Assembly (NCBI RefSeq): GCF_004345705.1 | Contig: NZ_SLWV01000020.1 | Location: 7,026-71,025 of the forward strand | Reading direction: 5' to 3' | DNA: 64,000 bases | Origin: Marinisporobacter balticus | GTDB lineage: Bacteria; Bacillota; Clostridia; Peptostreptococcales; Thermotaleaceae | In this document: piece by piece, positions 34,761 to 43,924 of the stretch | Layout of the letters: each line of letters begins with the position of its first letter | Numbering within the stretch: the first letter of the stretch is position 1 | Notes under the pieces: model-generated | Seen by the model: only the letters and a program-made list of their open reading frames with translations | What the model was told of the DNA's origin: nothing | Database searches by the model: none | Made by a program: the position numbers and the translations under genes

Positions 34761-37127
34761 ATGGATTTGGATAAACTATTGGCTATCAGCAATAAATGCA
34801 TTCATTCTGAACCACCAGTATGTGTAGCATCCTGTCCAGTTCATATGGATGTTATTGCATTCATGTCTGAAATTGAGAAAGGGGATTTCAAAAAAGCTTA
34901 TAAATTGATGGAAAATAAGATTCCTTTTGCCAGACTCATTGGGAAGATTTGTGATCATCCATGTGAAAATGTATGTGTTAGAAAAGATGTTGGGGGCAGT
35001 ATCAATATTAGTGAATTAGAAAAGGTTGTTATTGACTTAGGATATATACGCTCTAAAAAAAGCTTTTCTATACCAAAGAAAAAAGGAAATGTTGCAGTGA
35101 TCGGTGGAGGATTAAGTGGAATGGTTACAGCTATTGATCTTGATAAAAAAGGTTATCAAGTAACTATTTTTGAAAAATCAAACCGTATAGGAGGAAGAAT
35201 TTGGGATTATGAGGGTGAAATACTTGATAAAAGCATTATAGAAGAAGAACTTCAAAGCATTGAAAAAAAGGGGATTACAATAAATTATAATACTGAAGTT
35301 TTTCAAAATGATTTACAGGAGTATATGGACAAATTTGATGCCGTATATTTGGGTACGGGATATTGGAAAAAAAACTATGAGATAGACCCGAATACATTTC
35401 AAGCAAATGATTTACCATTATTTATAGGTGGGAAAATTCATAATAAAAGTGATTCGATTATTTTTTCGGTAAGTTCAGCCAGAAGAGCAGCTATTTCTAT
35501 TGATAGATATATCAGTAAGAGTTCTATGGGTGCTTCTAGAGAACGAGAAGGAATTTACGAAACATTATTGGATTATAAAGTGGATGATATCGTATCAGTA
35601 GAACCGGTACAGAAAGAAACAGAAGCCTACTCTGAGGAAGAAGCTGTTAAGGAAGCAAAAAGATGCTTGAAATGCCAATGTATAGAATGTATTAAGGCTT
35701 GCAGTCATATGCAAAAGTTTGATATAACCCCTGATGCATATATTAGAAGGATCAATCATAATGAACGCATTATACTTGGAACACATTATGCAAATAAAAT
35801 GATCAACGCTTGTACAGAATGTGGATTATGTAAAGAGCAATGTCCAGTAGGTATTGGTATGCAGGACATCATTCATGAAACGAGAGAAAGTATGGTTCAA
35901 AGAGGCAAAATGCCATTGTCTACGCATGATTTTGCATTAAAGGATATGGCATTTAGTAATAGTGAGCATTTTTCTTTAGTAAGAAAACAACCAAGTAAGG
36001 AGCAGTCAAAAGAATTATTTTATTATCCTGTTATAGCCTTTTCACAATATGCAAGAGGGCTATACAAAGGTTCAGGTAAGACTGGATATTTATTTTATCC
36101 GGGATGCCAACTAAGTGCAACACATTCAGAATATATTGGTGATATTTATAAACATTTAGTTGGAACAATAAAGGAAAATGATGCGGATAAAGATGTGGGG
36201 CTTTATTTAGGATGTTGTGGGGCTCCTGCAGATTGGGCCGGAAGGCAGGATTTTATGCAAGAAAATGCTGATAAAATTAAGCGTGTATGGGAAGAGATGG
36301 ATAAGCCAACACTTATTCTTGCCTGCTCCAGTTGTGCCAGTACTTTTGAGAAATACTTACCTATGATTGAAACTGTTTCATTATGGCAAATATTTGATAA
36401 GTATGGTTTACCAGAAGTTGATATTAAAAAAGGAAAACGTGTTTTAAATATTCATGATGCTTGTGCTACTAGACATAATCCTAAAATCCATGAAAGTGTC
36501 AGAAATATCGTTAAAACTTTAGGCTATAAGATAGAAGAACTTGCGTATACAAAAGATAAAGCGAAATGCTGTGGTTATGGTGGATTAGTATCTTATGCAA
36601 ACAAAGCGCAGGCAGAAGTATTTGTAAAAGACCGTATAAATGAAAGCAATGAAGATATGTTAGTTTATTGTGCGATGTGTAAGGATTCGCTTGTTAGAGG
36701 AAATAAAAGGACTTACCATATTTTAGATATCATTTATGGAAAAGAAATGAATGATGCATCTCTTCAAAAAATACCAACATTATCTGAAAAGAATAAGAAT
36801 AGAACAAAATTAAAGATGAAGCTGCTTAAAGAAATATGGGGTGAAGAGCAAGATATGGATTTAATGAAGCATTATAATTTTAAATTAAATATTCCTGATG
36901 ATGTTATGAATATAATGGAAGAAAGATATATCCTAGTAAGCGACATTGAAAAAGTAATCGACAATGCAAGAAGAAATAATGAGCGTTTCTTTAATCCTGA
37001 TACATACAATTACCTTGCAAGATTAAAGTTTGAAAATGTAACTTATTGGGTCAGATATGAAGAAAAAGAAAACGAGATCTATGTAAATAGTGTGTATAGC
37101 CATAGAATGGAAGTCGTGGAGGAATAA
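34761..37127 (+). CDS. FAD/Fe-S oxidoreductase, GltD-like plus CCG domains
   Basis: A 788-residue multidomain cytosolic redox protein. Order: N-terminal cysteine motifs of the GltD type (CVASCPVH; CDHPCENVCVR), a Rossmann FAD/NAD site VAVIGGGLSGMVTA (about 112), a ferredoxin-like pair (CQCIECIKAC; CTECGLCKEQCPVG), then two CCG repeats (LGCCGAPADWAG; AKCCGYGGLVSYA) as in heterodisulfide reductase HdrB. The C-terminal about 90 residues are unassigned. ATG 34761 follows GGGAGGATG. It is of the type annotated as pyridine nucleotide-disulfide oxidoreductase/dicluster-binding protein beside Mop-type enzymes, and is the likely electron acceptor; that is inferred. Confidence 0.8.
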   Translation: MDLDKLLAISNKCIHSEPPVCVASCPVHMDVIAFMSEIEKGDFKKAYKLMENKIPFARLIGKICDHPCENVCVRKDVGGSINISELEKVVIDLGYIRSKKSFSIPKKKGNVAVIGGGLSGMVTAIDLDKKGYQVTIFEKSNRIGGRIWDYEGEILDKSIIEEELQSIEKKGITINYNTEVFQNDLQEYMDKFDAVYLGTGYWKKNYEIDPNTFQANDLPLFIGGKIHNKSDSIIFSVSSARRAAISIDRYISKSSMGASREREGIYETLLDYKVDDIVSVEPVQKETEAYSEEEAVKEAKRCLKCQCIECIKACSHMQKFDITPDAYIRRINHNERIILGTHYANKMINACTECGLCKEQCPVGIGMQDIIHETRESMVQRGKMPLSTHDFALKDMAFSNSEHFSLVRKQPSKEQSKELFYYPVIAFSQYARGLYKGSGKTGYLFYPGCQLSATHSEYIGDIYKHLVGTIKENDADKDVGLYLGCCGAPADWAGRQDFMQENADKIKRVWEEMDKPTLILACSSCASTFEKYLPMIETVSLWQIFDKYGLPEVDIKKGKRVLNIHDACATRHNPKIHESVRNIVKTLGYKIEELAYTKDKAKCCGYGGLVSYANKAQAEVFVKDRINESNEDMLVYCAMCKDSLVRGNKRTYHILDIIYGKEMNDASLQKIPTLSEKNKNRTKLKMKLLKEIWGEEQDMDLMKHYNFKLNIPDDVMNIMEERYILVSDIEKVIDNARRNNERFFNPDTYNYLARLKFENVTYWVRYEEKENEIYVNSVYSHRMEVVEE

Positions 37128-37336
37128 TGATGAAACATGAGAATGAAAAAAAGAATCTATGGATATGTGATAAATGTCATAAGGAGTTAGTATCTGAAAA
37201 GACAAAGGTACGCTATTTAGATGGCAACTTTGAAGTTGCGCTTTTAAAATGCCCTGAATGTAACCTTGTGTTTATAAGTGAGGATCTAGCTTTAGGGAAA
37301 ATGCTAGAAGTAGAAAAAGGATTGGAGGATAAATAG
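37127..37336 (+). CDS. Small zinc-ribbon protein (DVU_1557-like)
   Basis: A 69-residue protein with two CxxC pairs, CDKCHKEL and CPEC, about 30 residues apart, forming a rubredoxin- or zinc-ribbon-like metal site. The start may be ATG 37127 or, with better spacing from GGAGG, ATG 37130. It overlaps the previous stop by one base. The size, motif and neighbours match the small redox protein of the Desulfovibrio DVU_1551-1558-type neighbourhood; that link rests on my memory of the cluster order. No reaction is known. Confidence 0.7.
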   Translation: MMKHENEKKNLWICDKCHKELVSEKTKVRYLDGNFEVALLKCPECNLVFISEDLALGKMLEVEKGLEDK

Positions 37337-37337
37337 T

Positions 37338-38069
37338 GTGGATGGTTGTAATGCATATGAAAGCAGATGCATGAGCGACGTTATGGGGGAGACATTAAGA
37401 CCTGGTGGATTTGATTTAACTGAAAAAGCAATTGCATTTTGCAATATTACAGATCAGAATGAGGTTCTTGATTTAGGGTGTGGCATGGGAGCCACGGTCA
37501 GATACCTATATAAAAAACATAATATAAAAGCTGTGGGTATCGATCCTTCTGAAAAATTACTAAAAATAGCAAAGGAGAAATGTGTTTTTGCGGATTTTGT
37601 AACAGGAACAGGGGATTTTTTGCCATTTCCGGATGAAAGTTTTCATTGTGTATTTGCCGAATGTACCTTATCACTTATGAATGATTTAAATGCATCGATA
37701 AATGAGGTACATAGGGTTTTAAAGAAAAACGGTTGTTTTATAATTACGGACGTTTATGCTAAAAATCCAAGCGAAATTCAAGCATTAGAAAGTGGTTCTT
37801 TGAATAGCTGTATGAGAGGACTCCATGATTTAGACTTATTACAAGAAAAATTAAAAAACATAGGATTTGAAATAGTACATTTGGAGGACTGTAGTGATTT
37901 ACTAAAAGCGTTGATGGTTAAAATTATTTTTTCATATGGATCTATGGATGTTTTTTGGAATAAAGCAACGAATAATGCAGATTGTATGAATGGGCTTGAG
38001 TTTCAGAAAAAGTTGAAGTTATGTAAACCTGGATATTTTATTTTGATTGGAAGGAAAGGAGAAGCATAA
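37338..38069 (+). CDS. SAM-dependent methyltransferase (DVU_1556-like)
   Basis: Class I methyltransferase, 243 residues. Motif I is VLDLGCGMGATVRYL, followed by AVGIDPSEKLL and the post-motif VFAECTLSLMNDL and GCFIITDVYAKNP. Begins at GTG 37338 with GGAGG 10 bp upstream. Overlaps the next gene by one base. A C-terminal extension of about 60 residues is unassigned. It may modify a small molecule or a protein in maturation of the neighbouring molybdoenzyme; the substrate is unknown. It resembles ubiquinone-type methylases only in the general fold. Confidence 0.78.
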   Translation: MDGCNAYESRCMSDVMGETLRPGGFDLTEKAIAFCNITDQNEVLDLGCGMGATVRYLYKKHNIKAVGIDPSEKLLKIAKEKCVFADFVTGTGDFLPFPDESFHCVFAECTLSLMNDLNASINEVHRVLKKNGCFIITDVYAKNPSEIQALESGSLNSCMRGLHDLDLLQEKLKNIGFEIVHLEDCSDLLKALMVKIIFSYGSMDVFWNKATNNADCMNGLEFQKKLKLCKPGYFILIGRKGEA

Positions 38070-38515
38070 TGGATGATTTAGCTTTTAAAATATTCAAACT
38101 GTCAGCATCGGGTTTTTGCTGTACGCAGATTATGTTGAAATTAGCACTTGATGAAGAAGAAACAAAGAATCATGATTTGATAAGAGTTGCACATGGACTC
38201 TGCAAAGGAATTGGCAGTACGCAAAAAACGTGTGGTGTTTTAACGGGCGGAATTGGAATTTTAGGTTTATATGCAGGAAAAGGGCATGAAGAAGAATATA
38301 CGCAAGAAAACTTTTCACGTATGATGGATACATTTTGCGAATGGTTTGAATCTGAATTTGGAAGCACAGAATGTATAGATCTTATTGGTGTGACTGAATT
38401 TGAAAATGGTGATCAAAGTTATCAAGTAAAGTGTGGCGATATACTTGTAAAAAGTTACATGAAGGTGTATGAAGTTTTATCAGAATACGATTATGAATAT
38501 GGGAGCAGGGAATAG
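38069..38515 (+). CDS. C-GCAxxG-C-C family protein (DVU_1555-like)
   Basis: A 148-residue protein with conserved cysteines in the pattern GFCCTQIML ... GLCKGIGSTQKTCGVLTGGIGILG ... GSTECIDLIG ... KCGDI, typical of the C_GCAxxG_C_C family of putative redox-active or Fe-S-binding proteins. The family's central motif is slightly altered to KTCGVLTGG. Start overlaps the previous gene by one base. The family is found with oxidoreductases in anaerobes and no biochemical role is settled. It probably binds a metal cluster or acts as a thiol carrier in this pathway. Confidence 0.78.
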   Translation: MDDLAFKIFKLSASGFCCTQIMLKLALDEEETKNHDLIRVAHGLCKGIGSTQKTCGVLTGGIGILGLYAGKGHEEEYTQENFSRMMDTFCEWFESEFGSTECIDLIGVTEFENGDQSYQVKCGDILVKSYMKVYEVLSEYDYEYGSRE

Positions 38516-38517
38516 AT

Positions 38518-39858
38518 ATGATGTTGTTAAACAAACAATCAAAAATTGAAAGTCTGTGTCCGATTTGTCTCAAGAAGATTGATGCATCCATTTTTACAGA
38601 GGGTGAAACCTCATATATGATGAAGACATGTCCTGAACATGGAACCTTTAAGACGGTTTTATGGAGAGGTGGAATTCCAATGGGAAAATGGGTACGACAT
38701 AAAGAAAGAGCGTATTTAGAAAAAACCGTAACCAAAGTGGATAAGGGTTGCCCTTATGATTGTGGACTTTGTAATGAACACAGGCAGCATACATGTACAG
38801 CTTTAATTGAAGTCACACAAAACTGTAATTTACAGTGTCCATTCTGTTTTGCGGATTCATTTGCTAAAAAGGGCCAAGAGCCTTCATTAAACGATATTAG
38901 ATTCCAGTACCAAAGTGTTTTACGTGTTTCCGGTACATGTAATATTCAACTTTCTGGTGGAGAACCAACAGTAAGAAATGATTTACCAGAAATTATTAAG
39001 ATGGGCGTAGATTTGGGTTTTACCTTTATCCAAGTCAATACCAACGGTATTCGTATGGCAGACGATGAAAACTATGTTATATCATTGAAAAAAGCTGGAT
39101 TGAGCTCTGTTTTCTTGCAATTTGATGGAACCCATGACAAAATATATCGAAAGCTTAGGGGGAAAGCACTTTTTGAGAAAAAATTTAAAGCCATTGAAAA
39201 CTGCAAAAAATATGGTATTGGCGTTGTATTGGTACCAACGCTCGTTCCAGGGGTGAATATTGACAATATTGGAGAAATCATTAAATTTGGAATAAAGCAT
39301 GTGCCCACTGTAAGAGGTGTTCATTTTCAACCCGTTAGTTATTTTGGTAGAATGCCTAAAATGCCACAAGATAAAGACCGTATTACTTTACCAGAAGTGA
39401 TGACAGAAATAAGCAAACAAACAGATAATATGATTTTGGTTGAGAGTATGAAACCACCAGGATGTGAAAATGCACTTTGCTCATTTCATGGCAACTATAT
39501 CATAGAGGAAAATGGATTGATGCAGGTTACAAAACGATCAAGTTGTTGTTGCGCTACAGAAAAGGCTGAGGAAGGTGCGAATAAGGCGAAAGCTTTTGTT
39601 GCAAGAAATTGGTCCTACTATAACCATAATAATAAAGATAAACAGCAAGAGGATTGTTCTGATTGGGATAAAATATTAAAAACCATACAAAAAAGTTCAT
39701 TTAGCATTTCTGCAATGGCATTTCAAGATGCTTGGAATGTGAATTTAGAGAGAATAAAGGATTGTTGTATTCATGTTGTAACGCATGATGGTAGGCTCAT
39801 TCCGTTTTGCATGTATAATTTAACAAATGCAGAGGGAAGGTCACTCTATAGAAATTGA
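38518..39858 (+). CDS. Radical SAM protein (TrsS-like)
   Basis: A 446-residue radical SAM enzyme. Residues about 10-45 form a metal-binding domain (CPICLKKID ... CPEHGTFK), followed by the [4Fe-4S]-SAM motif CNLQCPFC and then QLSGGEPTVRNDLPEI. Additional cysteines CPYDCGLC precede the radical motif and SSCCCAT (about 340) follows; members elsewhere can be selenoproteins, but I see no in-frame TGA here. Radical SAM proteins of this neighbourhood are thought to act in cofactor or protein modification. The specific reaction is unknown. It lies in a tight co-directional run with the methyltransferase and C-GCAxxG-C-C genes. Confidence 0.8.
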   Translation: MMLLNKQSKIESLCPICLKKIDASIFTEGETSYMMKTCPEHGTFKTVLWRGGIPMGKWVRHKERAYLEKTVTKVDKGCPYDCGLCNEHRQHTCTALIEVTQNCNLQCPFCFADSFAKKGQEPSLNDIRFQYQSVLRVSGTCNIQLSGGEPTVRNDLPEIIKMGVDLGFTFIQVNTNGIRMADDENYVISLKKAGLSSVFLQFDGTHDKIYRKLRGKALFEKKFKAIENCKKYGIGVVLVPTLVPGVNIDNIGEIIKFGIKHVPTVRGVHFQPVSYFGRMPKMPQDKDRITLPEVMTEISKQTDNMILVESMKPPGCENALCSFHGNYIIEENGLMQVTKRSSCCCATEKAEEGANKAKAFVARNWSYYNHNNKDKQQEDCSDWDKILKTIQKSSFSISAMAFQDAWNVNLERIKDCCIHVVTHDGRLIPFCMYNLTNAEGRSLYRN

Positions 39859-39874
39859 GAAAAGAGGTGATTGC

Positions 39875-41176
39875 ATGAAGTTAACGCCACTAGAGAATTG
39901 GATACTTCATCGTACTTCTATAGGGACAAAAAGTAGAGAGGCTTTGGAAGAATATCAATTTAGCCAATTAATTAAAACACTAAACTATGCCAAGGAAAAG
40001 AGTAGATATTACAGAAGAGAATTGAGACATATCGATATTGATTCCATAAAATCAATGAGATATTTTGCAGCCGTTCCATTTACTTTTCCGCAAGATATCA
40101 TCAAAAATCCACGTGATTTTTTATGTGTAGCACAAAAAGAAATTAAGCGTATTGTTACCATGAATACTTCTGGTACGAGTGGAGATGAAAAAAGAATTTA
40201 TTTTAGCGAAAAGGACTTAAAGGGTACAATTGATTTTTTTCAGCATGGTATGAGATGTTTAATAGATCAACGCGACCATGTTCTTGTACTTCTTCCGGGT
40301 AATGCTTATGGTAGTATTGGAGATCTACTAAAAAAAGCATTGCGTTTGTCTGATATAGAATGTATTGTTCATGGGGTGTTAACAAACCTAGAGGAAGTAA
40401 AACGGTGTATTGAAGAAAATAACATTACCTGTATCGTAGGAATACCGATGCAAGTACTTTATTTAAGCAGAATGAAAAGCGATGTCTTTAGAAAACATAT
40501 TAAAAAAGTTTTGCTGAGTACGGATTATGTTCCCGATGTTTTGGTTCGTGAACTTAAAGACCAGTTTAATTGCGACGTTTTTAATCACTATGGGATGACT
40601 GAAATGGGATATGGCGGTGGGGTTGAATGCGAAGCATTAAACGGATATCATTTAAGAGAAGAGGATTTATACTTTGAAATCGTCAATCCGAAAACAGGCG
40701 CGATTGTTAATGATGGTCAATATGGGGAAGTGGTTTTCACAACGTTTAATCGGCAGGCTATGCCCCTTATTCGATATAGAACAGGAGATATTGCAAGATT
40801 TTCAACAATCGCTTGTGCTTGTGGCACATTTTTAAAGAAAATGGATAAAGTGATTGGAAGAATGACAAATAAAGTAGTGCTGAAAAACTCAAAGGAAATA
40901 CATTTAAGAGAATTAGATGAAATCATTTTAGCATTTAGAGAAGTGCTAGATTATAATGCCACTCTTTATAATGATGATATGCTGTCATTACTATTAATCC
41001 TAAATGATAGCAGTGAATTCGAAAGGATGAAAGAAGAGATTACAAATCGCATATATGATAGATTGAACTTTAAGTTAGATTTAGATATAAATTGGCAGCC
41101 AGATGATAGAACACCTAAAATTACAAATAGCATGATTAAAAGAAAGATATATGATTTTAGGAAAGGAGAACAATAG
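39875..41176 (+). CDS. Adenylate-forming ligase, phenylacetate-CoA ligase-like (DVU_1553-like)
   Basis: A 433-residue ANL-superfamily enzyme that would activate a carboxylate with ATP. The P-loop-like motif is TMNTSGTSGDEKRIYF, the A5 region is VFNHYGMTEMGYGGG and the A7 region MPLIRYRTGDIARF. The start is ATG 39875 after AAGAGGTG; the frame upstream overlaps the radical SAM gene. A CoA or thiol acceptor is expected. As the aldehyde oxidoreductase makes carboxylic acids, the ligase might handle its product, or it might activate a carboxylate in a cofactor pathway. Both are inference. Confidence 0.82.
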   Translation: MKLTPLENWILHRTSIGTKSREALEEYQFSQLIKTLNYAKEKSRYYRRELRHIDIDSIKSMRYFAAVPFTFPQDIIKNPRDFLCVAQKEIKRIVTMNTSGTSGDEKRIYFSEKDLKGTIDFFQHGMRCLIDQRDHVLVLLPGNAYGSIGDLLKKALRLSDIECIVHGVLTNLEEVKRCIEENNITCIVGIPMQVLYLSRMKSDVFRKHIKKVLLSTDYVPDVLVRELKDQFNCDVFNHYGMTEMGYGGGVECEALNGYHLREEDLYFEIVNPKTGAIVNDGQYGEVVFTTFNRQAMPLIRYRTGDIARFSTIACACGTFLKKMDKVIGRMTNKVVLKNSKEIHLRELDEIILAFREVLDYNATLYNDDMLSLLLILNDSSEFERMKEEITNRIYDRLNFKLDLDINWQPDDRTPKITNSMIKRKIYDFRKGEQ

Positions 41177-42232
41177 ATGAAAGATATTTGTGAACAAGTG
41201 ATGGATTTATTAAAGGATAAACAAGAAATTGTAATGGCTACAATATTAAATAAATCGGGTTCTGCACCAAGGGATGAAGGAACCAAAATGTTGATAAAAA
41301 AAGATTTTTCCATCATGGGAACTATAGGTGGAGGTTTGCTTGAGGCAATGGCAATGAAATTATCCGCGAGCGTATTTAATAGCAGAGAGTTTGTAATTGA
41401 GGACTTTATATTGTCAAATAAGGATGCTGGGGCAATCGGTATGGCATGTGGCGGAGATGTAGAAGTGCTTTTAGAATATATCGATCCTTTTGATAAAAAT
41501 ATGGTTAAAATTTATGAAAAAGCAAACGAACTTAGAAAAAATGGAATCGACTTTGTTATGATAACAAAGATTTCTGAGAAAAATGGTTATATTTCTGGTA
41601 GGGATAAATGGATTTGTACCGAAACCGCGTTCTATGGGGTAGAGGATAATGAAATTCAGAGGATAACAAAATCTATTAGAGAAGATTTTAACGATATTAA
41701 AATCAAATTAGTTCATGGTAAGGAAAGATATTTGATAGAGCCATTTTATAATTTTGAAAGAGTGTGTATTATTGGAGCAGGACATGTTGCTCAAAAAATT
41801 GCAGATCTTACGAAAAATCTAGGCTTTTATACAATTGTTGTTGATGATAGAGAGGAATTTGCAAATACGAAAAGATTTCAAACAGCACAAGAAGTAAGAG
41901 TGATTCCCTCCTTTGATAACTTGACAAATATTATTGAAATTAATCACAACAGCTATATTGTGATTGTAACGCGGGGGCATTCATATGATAAGGAAGTTCT
42001 TGCTCAAATGTTAAAAACGGATGCCAAATATATAGGTATGATTGGAAGTCACACGAAAAGAGACCATACGTATCATGAATTATTACAAGAAGGTTTTGCA
42101 AGAAAGGATATAGAGCGGGTTCATTGTCCTATTGGTATTAAAATCTATGCACAAACGCCTGAAGAAATTGCAATTAGTATTGTTGCAGAACTGATTAAGG
42201 TGAGAAGATTACCTACGAATGAAAAAAAATAG
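41177..42232 (+). CDS. XdhC/CoxI family molybdoenzyme maturation protein
   Basis: A 351-residue protein of the XdhC family, which binds and sulfurates the molybdenum cofactor and delivers it to xanthine oxidase type enzymes. N-terminal XdhC_CoxI domain with GSAPRDEGTKMLI, GTIGGGLLEAMAM and AIGMACGGDVEVLLEYI. C-terminal Rossmann domain with VCIIGAGHVAQKIADL, VTRGHSYDKEVLAQML and IGMIGSHTKRD. Length and motifs are complete. AAAGGAG precedes the start. Its presence supports that the Mop enzyme carries a sulfurated cofactor requiring dedicated maturation. Confidence 0.92.
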   Translation: MKDICEQVMDLLKDKQEIVMATILNKSGSAPRDEGTKMLIKKDFSIMGTIGGGLLEAMAMKLSASVFNSREFVIEDFILSNKDAGAIGMACGGDVEVLLEYIDPFDKNMVKIYEKANELRKNGIDFVMITKISEKNGYISGRDKWICTETAFYGVEDNEIQRITKSIREDFNDIKIKLVHGKERYLIEPFYNFERVCIIGAGHVAQKIADLTKNLGFYTIVVDDREEFANTKRFQTAQEVRVIPSFDNLTNIIEINHNSYIVIVTRGHSYDKEVLAQMLKTDAKYIGMIGSHTKRDHTYHELLQEGFARKDIERVHCPIGIKIYAQTPEEIAISIVAELIKVRRLPTNEKK

Positions 42233-43325
42233 AATTGCAGCGATTATTATTGCAGCTGGCTATTCATCTAGAATGAATAGTTTTAAGCCGTTGCTAAAGT
42301 TTGAAAATGGCACGGCTATTGAAAGATTAGTGGATACCTATAGGCGCTTTGGCATTGAGGATATTTATGTTGTTGTTGGGCATAGAGGCAAGGAGATCAT
42401 TGAAAAATTGAAAGGATTTGAAGTTACCTTTGTGTTGAATGAATCCTATCCACAAGGCATGTTTAGTTCTATTAAAAAAGGAATTATGGAATTGGACAAG
42501 GATATAGATGCATTTTTTATGCAACCGGTGGATATTCCTTTAATAAAGATTCAAACACTTGAACGATTAAAAAATAGCTATGCTCGCTGTGATAAAGGGG
42601 TTTTTTATCCAATATTTAGCGAAAAAAAAGGACATCCACCATTGATTGATTGCAAATATAAGGATAGGATTCTAAATAGCAATAGTGATGGGGGTCTAAA
42701 AAGAGTTTTAGAAGTGTTTCAAGAGGATTCATTATGTGTTCCTGTTTTTGATAAAGCTATTTTAATGGATATGGATAAAAAAGAAGATTATGAAAAACTT
42801 TCAGCATATGATCAACAAAATGCGCCTACTAAAGAAGAATGTTTAGAAATCATGGTGCAATATCATGTGCCTGATCCTATAATCAAACATTGTGAAGTAG
42901 TTGAAAGTGTTGCCTGTATTATCTATAATGAAGTTAATTCTTGTGGAATTTATTTAAATGAGCATGCCCTTTTTGCAGCAGCACGATTACATGATATTGC
43001 TAGAAAAGAAAAAAATCATGCGCTATTGGGTGCAAATATGATAAAGTCAATCGGTTATGATTTTGTTGGGGATATAATCGCTTCTCATATGGACATAAAA
43101 ATTTGCGAGGAGGGGCCTATAACAGAAAAAGAAATACTTTATTTAGCGGATAAGCTTGTGAAAGAGGAAAATATTTGTGAAATGGATGAACGATTTGGGC
43201 AGGCATTACAAGACAACAGAGATAATCCTAAGGCAATAGAAAAAATAAATGAACGGTGGCTTGCAGCAAAAGCTATTATTAAGAAAATCGAGAGGATAAA
43301 TGGAAAAGGTTTTATGTATGAATAA
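42219..43325 (+). CDS. MobA/MocA-like NTP transferase with C-terminal HD domain (DVU_1551-like)
   Basis: Fusion of a nucleotidyltransferase domain (about 1-190) and an HD domain (about 210-350), 368 residues. The first has AAIIIAAGYSSRMNSFKPLL, the pyrophosphorylase signature seen in MocA (CTP or GTP transfer to molybdopterin), and a metal motif MQPVDIPLI. The HD part has AARLHDIARKEKNHALLGA and further His/Asp residues. A role in making molybdopterin cytosine dinucleotide for Mop is likely, since D. gigas Mop uses this form. The HD domain could remove or process nucleotides. Overlaps xdhC by 14 bp. Confidence 0.85.
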   Translation: MKKNRIAAIIIAAGYSSRMNSFKPLLKFENGTAIERLVDTYRRFGIEDIYVVVGHRGKEIIEKLKGFEVTFVLNESYPQGMFSSIKKGIMELDKDIDAFFMQPVDIPLIKIQTLERLKNSYARCDKGVFYPIFSEKKGHPPLIDCKYKDRILNSNSDGGLKRVLEVFQEDSLCVPVFDKAILMDMDKKEDYEKLSAYDQQNAPTKEECLEIMVQYHVPDPIIKHCEVVESVACIIYNEVNSCGIYLNEHALFAAARLHDIARKEKNHALLGANMIKSIGYDFVGDIIASHMDIKICEEGPITEKEILYLADKLVKEENICEMDERFGQALQDNRDNPKAIEKINERWLAAKAIIKKIERINGKGFMYE

Positions 43326-43911
43326 AAAAATTTATTTAATTAGACATGGAAAGATTGATATTGGAAATGAAAAAAGGTATTTAGGAATAACAGATTTATC
43401 TTTAGATCATGAGGGGATTGCGCAGGCGAAATTCCTAAAAAGCTATTTTAAGCAGATTCCTATTGAAAAGATTTTTACGAGTCCATTAACAAGATGTTTG
43501 CAAACAACAAAAATCATATGTGAAGAAAAAAAACAAATCTTTATTCCTATTAAGGAATTTACAGAAATCAATATGGGAATATGGGAAAATAAACCAATTT
43601 CGTATATTAAAAAAAACTTTCCACAAGCATATGAAGACCGAGGGGGAAATTTAGGATCTTTCATACCGCCTGAAGGTGAAAGCTTCAACCAATTAGCAAG
43701 TAGAGTATTATTAGCATTTGATAGTATTGTTGATCGTTACGCTAGGAATATAATGATCGTTGCGCACGCGGGGGTGAACAGAGTTATATTAAGTTATATA
43801 TTAGGGCTTTCTATTGAAGATATTTTTAGTATTCAGCAACCATATGGTTGTGTGAATGAACTTATATGCAATGATGCAAATAAAAAATGGGAATACAAAC
43901 GGTTAATTTAA
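43318..43911 (+). CDS. Histidine phosphatase family protein
   Basis: A 197-residue phosphoglycerate-mutase-like phosphatase with the catalytic N-terminal LIRHGKID and the second histidine in IVAHAGVNRVIL, plus FTSPLTRCLQTTKI. It resembles alpha-ribazole phosphatase (CobC-like) in form, but no cobalamin genes are near. The better start is ATG 43318 with AAAGG upstream; ATG 43300 has no ribosome site. Overlaps the previous gene by 8 bp. It probably hydrolyses a phosphate ester of a cofactor or nucleotide in this pathway; substrate unknown. Confidence 0.82.
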   Translation: MNKKIYLIRHGKIDIGNEKRYLGITDLSLDHEGIAQAKFLKSYFKQIPIEKIFTSPLTRCLQTTKIICEEKKQIFIPIKEFTEINMGIWENKPISYIKKNFPQAYEDRGGNLGSFIPPEGESFNQLASRVLLAFDSIVDRYARNIMIVAHAGVNRVILSYILGLSIEDIFSIQQPYGCVNELICNDANKKWEYKRLI

Positions 43912-43924
43912 AGGAGTAATGATT

